Assembly (NCBI RefSeq): GCF_003573545.1
Contig: NZ_QWET01000020.1
Coordinates: 1-64,000, forward strand
Source of the DNA: Mariniphaga sediminis
Lineage (GTDB): Bacteria > Bacteroidota > Bacteroidia > Bacteroidales > Prolixibacteraceae
DNA length: 64,000 nt
Direction of reading: 5' to 3'
The translations under genes and the position numbers were made by a program. Shown here in pieces: positions 26,292-34,949 of this stretch (position 1 is its first letter; the number at the start of each line of letters is the position of its first letter). The notes under the pieces were generated by a model. It was not told the DNA's origin. It saw only the letters and a list, made by a program, of their open reading frames with translations, and made no database searches.

Positions 26292-26993
26292 ATGGCTCAG
26301 CTATTTCTGATACCGAATGTTTTAAGCGAAGGCGATTGGCAGAACGTTTTACCGGCCAGTGTTTTCCCTGTTCTTACCGATACAAAATATTTTATTGTTG
26401 AGAAGATACGCACAGCACGACGTTTCTTAAAACAAGTGAATAAAGACATTGATATAGACAGTTTGACTTTTTTTGAGTTAAACAAACATACACTGCCCTC
26501 CGAGTTCCACCGTTTTCTGGAACCGGCTGAAAAGGGGGCTGATATTGCTGTAATTTCGGAAGCCGGTTGCCCGGGAGTGGCAGATCCGGGCGCCGACATT
26601 GTAAAAATTGCCCATCAAAAAAGGATAAAAGTTGTGCCATTGGTGGGTCCCTCGTCTGTTTTACTGGCTTTAATGGCATCCGGAATGAACGGCCAGAGTT
26701 TTGCTTTTAACGGCTATTTACCTGTAAAACCGAATGAACGTTCGCGGGCTGTTTTGGCGTTGGAAAAAAAGGCGGTACATGAAAAGCAAACGCAGATATT
26801 CATTGAAACCCCTTATCGTAACAATCAGTTGGCAGCTGCCCTGGTTAAAATCTGCTCCCCTTCTACCCTGCTTTGTATCGCGGCCAATCTTACCGGTGAG
26901 AATGAGTTTATATCTACCAGAACAATCGGACAATGGAAAAAAACATTACCCGATTTACACAAACAACCGGCTATTTTTTTGATTGGGGAATAA
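26292..26993 (+). CDS. RsmI-like SAM-dependent methyltransferase
   Basis: 233 residues of the tetrapyrrole-methylase fold as in RsmI (16S rRNA 2'-O-methyltransferase at C1402): S-E-A-G-C-P-G-V-A-D-P-G near 95-106, V-P-L-V-G-P-S-S-V-L-L-A-L near 118-130, and F-I-E-T-P-Y-R-N near 168-175. It is the short form with a different N-terminus (no D-T-R-x-T motif) that Bacteroidota carry besides RsmI. The rRNA target is assumed, not shown. Divergent from the MBL gene. Confidence 0.78.
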   Translation: MAQLFLIPNVLSEGDWQNVLPASVFPVLTDTKYFIVEKIRTARRFLKQVNKDIDIDSLTFFELNKHTLPSEFHRFLEPAEKGADIAVISEAGCPGVADPGADIVKIAHQKRIKVVPLVGPSSVLLALMASGMNGQSFAFNGYLPVKPNERSRAVLALEKKAVHEKQTQIFIETPYRNNQLAAALVKICSPSTLLCIAANLTGENEFISTRTIGQWKKTLPDLHKQPAIFLIGE

Positions 26994-27040
26994 CCGGACT
27001 TTTACTTTCTAAATAAAGGAATTGTAACCGACTCCCAATG

Positions 27041-28111
27041 TTACAGAAGTCCTTTCTTTTTCAGCATTTGAAATTCATGTTCAAAATTGGGGGTAAGCAA
27101 TTCCGACCCCAGTTGCTTTTCAATTTGTTTTGCAGTCCAGAAGCGGGCTTCTTCTACTTCATCAGTAGTAGATACCTGAAAATTTTTGTGATCGTAGGTT
27201 ACAAAAAGGTAAACCAATTCTGTTTCAATGTCCGACTCCCATTGGTATACTTCAACAAGCCTTGCCGAAAAATCTTTTAATCCAATTTCTTCAAAGGCCT
27301 CTTTTTTTAAGGCTTCTTCAAGGTTTTCTCCGGCAGAAATATGTCCTCCCACAGCCGTATCCCATTTCCCGGGTTGAATGAGTTTTGATCGGGAACGCTT
27401 TTGAAGTAAAACAGCCTTTTGGGGAGTCAGAACCTGCATGTGAACAACGGGGTGCAGTAGTTTGCTGCCATCGTGAACCTTACTGCGCGGAGCCTGGCCG
27501 GTAACATTTCCTTTTTCGTCAACCAGCGGAACCCATTCTTCTCCGGCATATTTTTTTTGTTTTCTTTTTTGAACGAAAATTCCAAAAAGAAAATAAATGC
27601 CAAATAAAATGTAAAACAATCCCCCACTGATAAATGCCCAGGCTTCTTTACTCATGTAAAAAGTGGAATAGAAAACCAATGCCGTGTGTACACTGAAAAT
27701 GTAAAAAAGCGATTTCAGGCTTTTGCGCATTCGTTTTACCTGTGCTTCATCGAACTGCACATCTTTCAGGTAGCGTTTGCCCATCAGGCCTACAAGGTTT
27801 ACATTAGAAAAGGCGGAAACGGCAAGTATTGTTACCAGGATGAGTTCAATCAGGCCGGGTTTGAGTTTAAAGAAAAGATCATTTTCAAGCAGAATGGAAA
27901 TGGCTCCAAGCGAAACTAGTAAGAGGGTATCGAATAATATAAACTTGTCGATCTTTTTTTCTCTGATCCATACCCAAACCAGTTCGAGCATGCCTACACC
28001 CACAGCCACAAACAACCCGATTTTAGTTCCCCATATTTCATCGGCCGCAATAAAAACAAAAAGCGGGATAAATCCGGGTAGCAGTTTTTTTAGGAGTTCG
28101 ATCCTGGTCAT
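27041..28111 (-). CDS. YciB/IspZ-like membrane domain fused to a Nudix hydrolase
   Basis: 356 residues. The first about 190 hold five or six membrane helices with the pattern of the YciB/IspZ septation family (F-V-A-x-G-V-G-M-L-E-L-V-W-V-W and L-F-F-K-L-K-P-G-L-I-E). Residues about 205-356 are a Nudix domain whose box G-H-I-S-A-G-E-x7-K-E-A-F-E-E-I-G-L has Lys in place of the usual Arg before Glu. The Nudix part is most like the IPP-isomerase-like YfcD group (L-Q-K-R-S, G-K-W-D). The hydrolase would lie on the cytoplasmic face. Alone between converging and diverging neighbours. Confidence 0.8.
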   Translation of the reverse strand: MTRIELLKKLLPGFIPLFVFIAADEIWGTKIGLFVAVGVGMLELVWVWIREKKIDKFILFDTLLLVSLGAISILLENDLFFKLKPGLIELILVTILAVSAFSNVNLVGLMGKRYLKDVQFDEAQVKRMRKSLKSLFYIFSVHTALVFYSTFYMSKEAWAFISGGLFYILFGIYFLFGIFVQKRKQKKYAGEEWVPLVDEKGNVTGQAPRSKVHDGSKLLHPVVHMQVLTPQKAVLLQKRSRSKLIQPGKWDTAVGGHISAGENLEEALKKEAFEEIGLKDFSARLVEVYQWESDIETELVYLFVTYDHKNFQVSTTDEVEEARFWTAKQIEKQLGSELLTPNFEHEFQMLKKKGLL

Positions 28112-28137
28112 TCGTAAAAAAAATCAGGATGTTATGT

Positions 28138-28689
28138 CTACTCCTCTTCTTCCTCTTCCGGAACCGGAACCGGAATAACTTTATATACTTCCACTTCCAT
28201 AATCAGGGAAGAAAAGCCGGAAATACCAGTCGTTCCGTATTGCCCGAAGCCAAGCGCAGAGTCAAAAATAAGCCGTGACCGGGCCCCCTTTTTCATGTAA
28301 GTAAGGGCTTCGTGTAAAGCCAGTAATTCTTCCACATAAGTGGCAGATGAACTTAATTGGGTAGGAGGAAGTACAACCAATTTTACAGGATCATACCGAT
28401 GTCCTTCTGAATAACCGGTGGTTTGGGCAACAACAGAACTGTCTAACCTTTGAATTTGATAATAGATTTGCACCTCGTCCCCAATCTTTATGGAATCGCC
28501 AGTGCCTTCATCTAAAGGGAAATAATATAAACCAGAAGGTTTGGGATCCACCCCAGAGTAATTGTCGGCCATATATTCATTCAGCCTCTTCAACTCATTT
28601 TCCCGTTGTTTTTCCAGGTCATTTTCCTTGCATGCAAAGAAAGTAACAGCCAGCAGTGTGATTGCCAATACGGTTATTATGCGTTTCAT
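28138..28689 (-). CDS. Lipoprotein with degenerate FKBP-type domain
   Basis: About 183 residues. Signal with lipobox F-F-A-C, a helical linker with K-x-N-E-L-K-R-L-N, then an FKBP-like domain (G-D-E-V-Q-I-Y-Y, G-A-R-S-R-L-I-F-D-S-A-L-G-F-G) and a tail of Glu after P-V-P-V-P. Several prolyl-isomerase residues are replaced (no V-x-x-x-x-T-G-x-L), so it may be structural, as with GldI-like proteins. I use the ATG at 28689, since the in-frame codon at 28704 is TTG. It follows the other FKBP gene by 11 bases. Confidence 0.72.
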   Translation of the reverse strand: MKRIITVLAITLLAVTFFACKENDLEKQRENELKRLNEYMADNYSGVDPKPSGLYYFPLDEGTGDSIKIGDEVQIYYQIQRLDSSVVAQTTGYSEGHRYDPVKLVVLPPTQLSSSATYVEELLALHEALTYMKKGARSRLIFDSALGFGQYGTTGISGFSSLIMEVEVYKVIPVPVPEEEEEE

Positions 28690-28700
28690 GTTCTTCTGTT

Positions 28701-29213
28701 TCAATTTTGTGGAGATTTAATGTCAAACAATTCTATTACAAACAACAAGGTCTGGTATGGCGGAACACCCCTCTCACCTTTATATCCGTATGCCAACTCT
28801 GAGGGGATAATAAATTCCACAACCGATCCTTCATTCATTACTTTCATCCCATCATTCCACCCTTGAATCAAAGAGGAAACATCCAGTACAAATTCATATT
28901 TGCCATCTTCGTAGTGATATTGGGAGGCATCGAATAAAGTGCCATCAATAAAATACCCCGCATAAGCAACGGTAAGTGTATCACCCGATTGGGCAAACGG
29001 ACCTTCTCCTTCTTCCCTGATTACATAGTAAACGCCACTTGCAGTTGTGTCAATATCTTTCCCATTTTCGATGAGAGCGTCAAGGTAAGCCTCGCGCAAC
29101 TGAATTTCTTCGGCTGCAGTGTACTCTTTTTCATCTTCATTTTTCAGGCATGACGAGAAAATAAGCGTCAAAATGGTAATAAGGATAACATTGTTTACAA
29201 TTTTTATCTTCAT
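28701..29213 (-). CDS. FKBP-type peptidyl-prolyl isomerase lipoprotein
   Basis: 170 residues: lipobox F-S-S-C (Cys22), then an FKBP domain from about 75 with Y-A-G-Y-F-I-D-G-T-L-F-D-A-S, S-L-I-Q-G-W-N-D-G-M near 113-122 and the I-P-S-E-L-A-Y-G-Y-K-G loop, all typical of active isomerases. It assists folding of exported proteins in the cell envelope. It lies between the NrnA-like gene (11 bases) and the second FKBP gene, a grouping common in Bacteroidota near gldI. Confidence 0.85.
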   Translation of the reverse strand: MKIKIVNNVILITILTLIFSSCLKNEDEKEYTAAEEIQLREAYLDALIENGKDIDTTASGVYYVIREEGEGPFAQSGDTLTVAYAGYFIDGTLFDASQYHYEDGKYEFVLDVSSLIQGWNDGMKVMNEGSVVEFIIPSELAYGYKGERGVPPYQTLLFVIELFDIKSPQN

Positions 29214-29224
29214 TTTTTTCTTAA

Positions 29225-30265
29225 TTATATTATCGTTTCTTTTAATTGATGCTCATATTGCTTTAAAAGTTGCTTAAACTTTTCGACTGATTCTTCCAAC
29301 GAAAGTTTTGATTCCCCTCCGGCCGCATTTCGGTGACCTCCCCCGGAAAAATGATCCCGGGAGAATTCATTAACCGGGAAATTCCCTTTGGATCGAAACG
29401 AAGCCTTTACATGATCTTTCTTTTCAATAAACAACGCACTGAAAACAATATTATTTATTGAAAGGGGATAATTAACAAATCCTTCGGTGTCGCCCGGCTG
29501 AAAATCATAATCTTCCAGTTCTTTCTGCGATATCCAAATAATGGCAGACCTGAATTCAGGGAAAACTTCCATTTTTTGGCCCAAACAATGCCCTAAAAGT
29601 TTCATCCGGTTTTCTGAAAAATTGTGATATATGGCAGCGTGTATTTTATCGGTATCAATGCCCCACTCCATCAAACTGGATACCACACTAAAAGGACCGG
29701 GGCGCGAAATGTTGTGGCTGAAAGAACCGGTATCGGTCATAATCCCTGTAAAAAGAGCTTCAGCAGCATTGTAATTGATATAATCTTTCAGACCGATTTT
29801 TTTTACTACTTCAAATACCAATTCGGCTGTAGAACTGAATTCCGTTTCTGAAATGGAGTAATCGCAAAATCCGGAAGGGTTTGGATGGTGGTCAATAAGT
29901 ACTTTGGGCTTTGAAAACTCAAGCAACTTTTTTTCCATTTTTGCAGCCCGCTTTGGCTCATTAAAATCCAGGCAAATCAATACATCCGTCTCTTTAAGAA
30001 GGCTTTTGACCTGATTCTTTTTCCGTTCATAAATGAGTATTTCAAGGTCGGAGGAAAACCACTGCAAAAACGCCGGATAGTCGTTGGGGACAACAATTAT
30101 AACCTCGTGTCCAAAGTTTCGGAGTATTTCGCCCAAACCAATGGCAGAGCCAATAGCATCGCCGTCGGGGTTTTCATGTGTTACCAGCAGCATTTTCTGA
30201 TGCTTTTGTCCCAGCAACTCCTTTAAAGAGTTAAAAATCTCATTCCCAGTGTTTTTCAAAACCAT
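29225..30265 (-). CDS. DHH/DHHA1 phosphoesterase, NrnA-like (oligoribonuclease/pAp phosphatase)
   Basis: About 346 residues. The DHH part has T-H-E-N-P-D-G-D-A-I-G-S near 32-43, D-F-N-E near 99, the D-H-H-P-N-P motif near 122-127 and a later D-T-G-S-F (about 176). The DHHA1 part ends with S-G-G-G-H-R-N-A-A-G-G near 312-322. Such enzymes degrade short RNAs or 3'-phosphoadenosine 5'-phosphate. I use the ATG at 30265, since a near-perfect promoter (30310-30281) lies inside the longer open frame that begins at 30325. Confidence 0.85.
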   Translation of the reverse strand: MVLKNTGNEIFNSLKELLGQKHQKMLLVTHENPDGDAIGSAIGLGEILRNFGHEVIIVVPNDYPAFLQWFSSDLEILIYERKKNQVKSLLKETDVLICLDFNEPKRAAKMEKKLLEFSKPKVLIDHHPNPSGFCDYSISETEFSSTAELVFEVVKKIGLKDYINYNAAEALFTGIMTDTGSFSHNISRPGPFSVVSSLMEWGIDTDKIHAAIYHNFSENRMKLLGHCLGQKMEVFPEFRSAIIWISQKELEDYDFQPGDTEGFVNYPLSINNIVFSALFIEKKDHVKASFRSKGNFPVNEFSRDHFSGGGHRNAAGGESKLSLEESVEKFKQLLKQYEHQLKETII

Positions 30266-30280
30266 AAAAATTTGAATGGA

Positions 30281-30310
30281 CAAAGATAAGAAATCTGCAT
30301 CGCGCGCAAA
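30281..30310 (-). promoter_or_regulatory. Promoter of the NrnA-FKBP operon
   Basis: Minus strand: TTTG at 30310-30307, an 18-base spacer, and TATCTTTG at 30288-30281. Both match the Bacteroidota consensus. It fixes the start codon at 30265 with a leader of roughly 10 bases and would drive the NrnA-like and both FKBP genes. Confidence 0.75.
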
Positions 30311-30371
30311 GGCATCTTTCCTCAAATTTTGTTAATATTGCGGCTGTTTTAAATTTAAAAATATTCAGAAA

Positions 30372-30791
30372 ATGGCAGGAAACCAGACTTTCACAATGAT
30401 TAAGCCCACCGCTTTTAAAAAGAATTATGCCGGTGCAATTTTAAAAATGATTACAGAAGCAGGCTTTCAGGTTAAGGCGATGAAGCTTACCCGTCTGACC
30501 GCAGAACAGGCCGGGACTTTTTACGCGGTTCACAAGGGAAAACCGTTCTACCAGGCGCTGGTTGAGTTTATGAGTTCCGGCCCCATTGTGGCAGTCATTC
30601 TCGAAAAAGAAAATGCAGTAGAGGCCTTCCGCAATTTTATCGGGGCTACCAACCCGGAAAATGCCGCTGAAGGTACTATTCGCAAATTATATGGCACCAG
30701 TCTGCAACAAAATGCCGTACATGGTTCCGACAGCGACGAAAATGCGGTGATTGAAGCCGATTTTTTCTTCTCTAAAATGGAACGATTTTGA
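30372..30791 (+). CDS. ndk: Nucleoside diphosphate kinase
   Basis: 139 residues. F-T-M-I-K-P near 7-12 (substrate lysine), the catalytic histidine in N-A-V-H-G-S-D-S near 113-120, and [13 protein letters not shown] near 94-106. It moves the terminal phosphate among nucleoside triphosphates. Divergent from the NrnA operon; a typical single gene of normal length. Confidence 0.95.
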   Translation: MAGNQTFTMIKPTAFKKNYAGAILKMITEAGFQVKAMKLTRLTAEQAGTFYAVHKGKPFYQALVEFMSSGPIVAVILEKENAVEAFRNFIGATNPENAAEGTIRKLYGTSLQQNAVHGSDSDENAVIEADFFFSKMERF

Positions 30792-30846
30792 AATAAAGGA
30801 AAACGGGAAATTCTTCCGTTTTTCGCTTCCGTGACTTGATACTTAC

Positions 30847-30943
30847 CGGGTTCGAATTATTCAAAATTGACAATGAAGTATTGACATTGTCAAAATAAAC
30901 ACTTAATTTTAAGTGTTTTATAAGTAAAAATAATTCGAACCCG
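30847..30943. repeat. Nested inverted repeat (15-base arms enclosing two hairpins)
   Basis: Outer arms CGGGTTCGAATTATT (30847-30861) and AATAATTCGAACCCG (30929-30943) are perfectly complementary. Inside lie two perfect hairpins: TTGACAATG/CATTGTCAA (30867-30875, 30885-30893, 9-base loop) and AAACACTTAA/TTAAGTGTTT (30897-30906, 30909-30918, 2-base loop). The whole could fold as a three-way junction. The right arm ends 5 bases before the ATG at 30949. No flanking target duplication is evident. It may be a MITE-like element or a regulatory leader. Confidence 0.8.
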
Positions 30944-30948
30944 ATTTT

Positions 30949-31428
30949 ATGAAAAAGCTAAACCAACAACAGGTCAGCTCCCGCCTGTTTTTTCTGTTGA
31001 CCATTCTGAGCCTGTTTTATCTGGCCTCATGCCGGGTAGCATTTATCCCAAACTACAATGCCACTATTTCAAAAAACATTGAAACCACAGCCAAACAGGT
31101 AGACAAATTTTACCTTACCATGCTGGAAAAGACCACCGAAGAAGATGGAGGCAGAAATTACGATAAATTCACAGAAGAATATGTTGAGATTGAGGTGGAA
31201 ATCAATTTCATACTAAATCAAAACAAAGTGAGGCCCCTGAATAAAAATTCCACCCGGATTTGCGAAATAACGCTTGAGTTGTGGCAGAAATACAAAAAAG
31301 AACACAAAACCGATAATACGTTAAGCAACGGGCTGATCAGGCTCAACCGGAAATCATTTTCCGACCTGTTTTATGCTATGCAGGTAGCCGAAGAGGGTAA
31401 AAAAATTGCAGCCAATCCGCCACAATAG
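30949..31428 (+). CDS. Lipoprotein of unknown function
   Basis: 159 residues. Signal with lipobox L-A-S-C-R (Cys28), then a predicted mostly helical body with no motif I recognise. Its start lies just after the nested inverted repeat, so the leader structure may control it. It is followed 19 bases later by another unknown gene, probably in the same operon. The envelope location follows from the lipobox; nothing more can be said. Confidence 0.7.
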   Translation: MKKLNQQQVSSRLFFLLTILSLFYLASCRVAFIPNYNATISKNIETTAKQVDKFYLTMLEKTTEEDGGRNYDKFTEEYVEIEVEINFILNQNKVRPLNKNSTRICEITLELWQKYKKEHKTDNTLSNGLIRLNRKSFSDLFYAMQVAEEGKKIAANPPQ

Positions 31429-31447
31429 CAAACTTAAATTTTGTCTT

Positions 31448-31774
31448 ATGAGTTTTAATATAGACGCAGTCGTTTCCGACATGGCATCTGCCATAAAAGA
31501 TGTAACAGGCAGTCACTGGAATAAAGTAAAAGGGACAGCAGACCAGTTTCTTCAAAACAGAAAAGAAAGCCTTGCCCTGATAGCCGAGTTAAGGATAACC
31601 GGAGAGCTTAGTGAGGAAAAATTTAAGAGCCGGTTGCAGGATGAAAAGTTAATTGCTGAAGCGCAACTGAATGCCCTGGCTGTAATTTCTAAGGCCATTG
31701 CACAAAAGGCTGCCAATGCTGCCATCGAAGTATTGGAAAAAGCGGCAAAAACAGCCTTAGGATCCATACTCTGA
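31448..31774 (+). CDS. Small helical protein of unknown function
   Basis: 108 residues without signal peptide, rich in Ala, Glu and Lys, with long amphipathic helices (A-I-A-Q-K-A-A-N-A-A-I-E-V-L-E-K-A-A). I use the ATG at 31448; the longer open frame from 31406 starts inside the preceding lipoprotein gene. Its 3' end overlaps the end of the converging formimidoyltransferase gene by 18 bases. It may work with the lipoprotein encoded just before. Confidence 0.65.
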   Translation: MSFNIDAVVSDMASAIKDVTGSHWNKVKGTADQFLQNRKESLALIAELRITGELSEEKFKSRLQDEKLIAEAQLNALAVISKAIAQKAANAAIEVLEKAAKTALGSIL

Positions 31775-32830
31775 GCCCAGTACATATTCAATTATTTTTT
31801 CCCTGGGATTGAAAGGGCGTAACTCATCGAGCCCTAACGATTTGACAGCCATCTGAATAATTTCTTCTTCAGAAACCTTACCTGAATGCTGTTGCTTTTT
31901 CAAAAAATATTTACCGGCATCAAGCATAGCCTTTAGCGGAATGAGCCCAATCAATTCCGAACCGGTAACCCGAACGCCTCGTTCATGGGCTTTTTTACAC
32001 ACTTCTTCAAATGCAATATGCACGGGTGTAACGGTAATGTCAGTCAGGTTTATAGAAACCTGCGACTTTCCATACTCCTCGATAAACCACCCGATGGCAC
32101 GAATTTTTTTCAATGTCCCGGCGATACGAAGCGGCTCGCCTGATTTATCGAAAATAATTTTTCCCGTCTTCGGATCGTGTGCAACATGGCCCGATTCACG
32201 TACATCCGATGCAATCTCGTTGGCAACAGAGGCAGAAGTTGTATCAAGATTTATATTATAAGCCACCAGAAAATTCCGGGCTCCAATAACCGTTGCACCC
32301 GTTCTGGCAACTGATTCCGACCATTGCCCGGGCCCAAAATCAGGCTTCCCGTTTTCCGATGTAATTTTTAGCTTTAGCTTTTCATACTCTCCCGAACGAC
32401 AGTTCGCGAGGCTTCGCCTTTCTTCTCTGAATGCGGCATTTTCGTAACAGTAAACGGGAACAGCCAACTCCTCTCCCACCCGCTGAGCCAGCTTGCGGGC
32501 CAGCCCAATAGTTTCTTCCATTGATATACCGCTTACCGGAACCAGTGGGCACACATCGGTAGCGCCAAGCCGCGGATGTTCGCCGTGATGTTTTGCCATG
32601 TCAATAACTTGAGCAGCCATTTTTATTCCCTGAAATGCCGCTTCCACAACAGCCGAAGGATTGCCTGCAAATGTTACCACGGTACGATTCGCATCCTTGC
32701 CGGATTCGGTATTCAGCAGCTTGACACCCTCTACCCCTTCAATAGCATTGGTAATGGCATTTATGGCTTCCTGATTTCGTCCTTCCGAGAAATTCGGCAC
32801 ACATTCCAGTATTTGTTTTGCTTTATCCAA
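31757..32830 (-). CDS. ftcD: Glutamate formimidoyltransferase
   Basis: About 357 residues: E-C-V-P-N-F-S-E-G at the start, H-H-G-E-H-P-R-L-G-A-T-D-V with the catalytic histidine, V-I-G-A-R-N-F-L-V-A-Y-N, then the C-terminal FTCD subdomain to G-L-I-P-L-K-A-M-L. It moves the formimino group from N-formimidoylglutamate to tetrahydrofolate in histidine breakdown. No cyclodeaminase part is fused and no hut gene is nearby. No in-frame ATG precedes the conserved start, so I propose TTG at 32830; the open frame to 32899 runs into the ferredoxin terminator. Confidence 0.88.
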   Translation of the reverse strand: MDKAKQILECVPNFSEGRNQEAINAITNAIEGVEGVKLLNTESGKDANRTVVTFAGNPSAVVEAAFQGIKMAAQVIDMAKHHGEHPRLGATDVCPLVPVSGISMEETIGLARKLAQRVGEELAVPVYCYENAAFREERRSLANCRSGEYEKLKLKITSENGKPDFGPGQWSESVARTGATVIGARNFLVAYNINLDTTSASVANEIASDVRESGHVAHDPKTGKIIFDKSGEPLRIAGTLKKIRAIGWFIEEYGKSQVSINLTDITVTPVHIAFEEVCKKAHERGVRVTGSELIGLIPLKAMLDAGKYFLKKQQHSGKVSEEEIIQMAVKSLGLDELRPFNPREKIIEYVLGSEYGS

Positions 32831-32880
32831 ACTGCATGATTTTTGGAGTTTTAAGGTACAAATAATTTTGCTACAAAAAG

Positions 32881-32914
32881 TTAAAGCCTGTCTCTTCAAA
32901 GAAACAGGCTTTAA
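32881..32914 (-). terminator. Terminator of the ferredoxin gene
   Basis: TTAAAGCCTGT pairs with ACAGGCTTTAA (11 bases) around a short loop with two further pairs. On the minus strand it is followed by CTTTTTG, and it lies 20 bases after the ferredoxin stop. Confidence 0.8.
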
Positions 32915-32934
32915 TTCAATTTATGTCGTCCGGT

Positions 32935-33123
<189 letters not shown>

Positions 33124-33138
33124 TTAAAATGTCAGACG

Positions 33139-33168
33139 CAAAAGTACAAAGTTTGATAAAATATCAAA
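33139..33168 (-). promoter_or_regulatory. Promoter of the ferredoxin gene
   Basis: Minus strand: TTTG (33168-33165), an 18-base spacer, TACTTTTG (33146-33139). A close match to the Bacteroidota -33/-7 consensus, about 33 bases before the ATG. Confidence 0.75.
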
Positions 33169-33277
33169 GATCCATGACAATATAATTCCTATACTACAAC
33201 ATTAAATTCATACAAAAGGAAAAACAAAAATCCGGGATGATTTTATTTTCTTCCAATTGATTTAATAAGCTTTTTGC

Positions 33278-33285
33278 TAATTTTG
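33278..33285 (+). promoter_or_regulatory. Promoter -7 box of the ZIP transporter gene
   Basis: TAATTTTG matches TAnnTTTG, with TTG 18 bases upstream. It overlaps the first codons of the longest open frame (TTG at 33274), which shows that the true start is the ATG at 33304. Confidence 0.65.
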
Positions 33286-33303
33286 AGCGCAAAACAAATA
33301 TTT

Positions 33304-34128
33304 ATGACTACATCCAACGTATTGTATGCATTACTTCTCACGGCATTCGCAGGCTTATCTACCGGAATAGGCAGTACGATTGCACTTATGGCCCGAAAAA
33401 CAAACACCAAGCTGCTTACCGTTTCACTGGGCTTTTCAGCCGGAGTTATGATCTACATTTCGTTTGTAGAAATATTTTTCGATGCCAAAGAAAGTTTTGT
33501 GGCAGGATACGGAGAATTTACCGGGACTTTGTTTACTATCCTTGCATTTTTTGGCGGTATTTTATTGATAGGACTTATCGACAGATTTATTCCCTCTTTT
33601 GAAAACCCACACGAAATGCGGGCAGTGGAAGAAATGACTGATCAGAAAAGGAAAAAATCCAATCATAAACTTTACCGGACAGGAATTTTAACGGCGGTGG
33701 TGGTTGCATTTCATAACTTTCCGGAAGGAATAGCCACATTTATTTCTGCATTGAATGATCCGACAGTGGGTATTGCCATTGCCATTGCCGTTGCCATTCA
33801 CAACATTCCGGAAGGAATAGCCGTTTCCGTTCCCATTTTTTATGCCACCGGCAGCAGGCGAAAAGCTTTTTTATATTCTTTTCTTTCCGGATTAGCAGAG
33901 CCGGTGGGCGCTATTCTGGCCTATTTTTTACTTTTGCCGTTTTTAACCGCTGCAAATTCAGAAGTTTTCTTTGCTTCTTCCCTTGCTTTTATCGCCGGAA
34001 TTATGGTTTTCATTTCCCTTGACGAACTATTGCCTTCCGCGGAAGAATACGGGGAACACCACTGGGGAATTTACGGATTAGTAGGGGGAATGGCCGTAAT
34101 GGCTGTCAGCCTGCTATTTCTTAACTGA
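33304..34128 (+). CDS. zupT: ZIP-family zinc transporter, ZupT-like
   Basis: 274 residues, eight membrane helices. Helices 4 and 5 carry the metal-binding motifs H-N-F-P-E-G-I-A and H-N-I-P-E-G-I-A, each conserved in the ZupT subgroup. A charged, Lys-rich loop lies at about 115-130. It imports zinc and other divalent metals. The first 10 residues of the longer open frame fall on a promoter box and are left out. The gene end overlaps the end of nth by 15 bases (converging). Confidence 0.9.
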   Translation: MTTSNVLYALLLTAFAGLSTGIGSTIALMARKTNTKLLTVSLGFSAGVMIYISFVEIFFDAKESFVAGYGEFTGTLFTILAFFGGILLIGLIDRFIPSFENPHEMRAVEEMTDQKRKKSNHKLYRTGILTAVVVAFHNFPEGIATFISALNDPTVGIAIAIAVAIHNIPEGIAVSVPIFYATGSRRKAFLYSFLSGLAEPVGAILAYFLLLPFLTAANSEVFFASSLAFIAGIMVFISLDELLPSAEEYGEHHWGIYGLVGGMAVMAVSLLFLN

Positions 34129-34758
34129 TTCCATATAATATTTACACACCGAAGTGAGTCCACATTTTTCGCATTTTGGTTTGCGGGCCACGCAAACATA
34201 CCTTCCATGCAAAATCAGCCAGTGATGCGCTTTGGGAACAAGTTCTTCAGGAATATATTTTATCAGTTGCATTTCGGCAGCCAACGGAGTTTTGGCGCCG
34301 GTTGTCAGGCCAATGCGTGCCGCGACTCTAAACACATGAGTATCGACAGCCAGCGCCGGTTTGTTGTAAACCACTGAAGCAATCACATTGGCTGTTTTCC
34401 GGCCCACTCCCGGGAGCTTTTGCAGATCATCCACATCATCTGGTACTTTGCCATCAAACAGCTCCATTAACTTGCGGGCCATTCCTACCAAATGTTTCGA
34501 TTTATTATTAGGATAAGAACAACTTTTGATGTATTCGAAAACCTCGGCAGGTTCGGCTTCTGCCATTTTATCCGGAGTTGGAAACCGCCTGAGCAGTTCG
34601 GGAGTTATCTGGTTTACTCTTTTGTCTGTGCACTGGGCTGAAAGAATAACGGCCACAATTAGCTGAAAAGGGTTTTCATACGCTAACTCTGTCTCTGCAA
34701 CCGGCATATTTTTCTCAAAATACCGAATGACCTCTTCAAACAACTGTTTCTTTTGCAT
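34114..34758 (-). CDS. nth: Endonuclease III
   Basis: About 214 residues: helix-hairpin-helix L-P-G-V-G-R-K-T-A-N with the catalytic lysine, the catalytic aspartate in A-V-D-T-H-V-F-R-V, and the C-terminal [4Fe-4S] ligands C-x6-C-x2-C-x5-C. It removes oxidised pyrimidines and cuts abasic sites. I use the ATG at 34758 (M-Q-K-K-Q-L-F), the usual N-terminus; the longer frame to 34821 lies in the promoter region (TTCTTTTG, one base off the -7 consensus). Confidence 0.93.
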   Translation of the reverse strand: MQKKQLFEEVIRYFEKNMPVAETELAYENPFQLIVAVILSAQCTDKRVNQITPELLRRFPTPDKMAEAEPAEVFEYIKSCSYPNNKSKHLVGMARKLMELFDGKVPDDVDDLQKLPGVGRKTANVIASVVYNKPALAVDTHVFRVAARIGLTTGAKTPLAAEMQLIKYIPEELVPKAHHWLILHGRYVCVARKPKCEKCGLTSVCKYYMESVKK

Positions 34759-34910
34759 TGATCTGTATTTTGTTACAAAAGAAATAATTTTTTTTGCAAA
34801 AGGAATGTAACAATATAGCAATTTACGAGTCCTACTATTAGGAAATATTGAGAACTGTTTCTCTCCCTTAAAAAGAAATAGTTTGAGGTTAGCAAATTAA
34901 ACAGATTTTG

Positions 34911-34936
34911 AAAAGCCGGTGAATGCCGGCTTTTTT
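34911..34936 (+). terminator. Terminator-like hairpin between divergent promoters
   Basis: AAAAGCCGG pairs with CCGGCTTTT (loop TGAATG), followed by TTC on the plus strand. It lies between nth (minus) and the ABC-F gene (plus), upstream of the latter's promoter, where no gene is expected to end. It may end a short unrecognised transcript or insulate the ABC-F promoter. Confidence 0.65.
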
Positions 34937-34949
34937 CATTCGCAATTGT

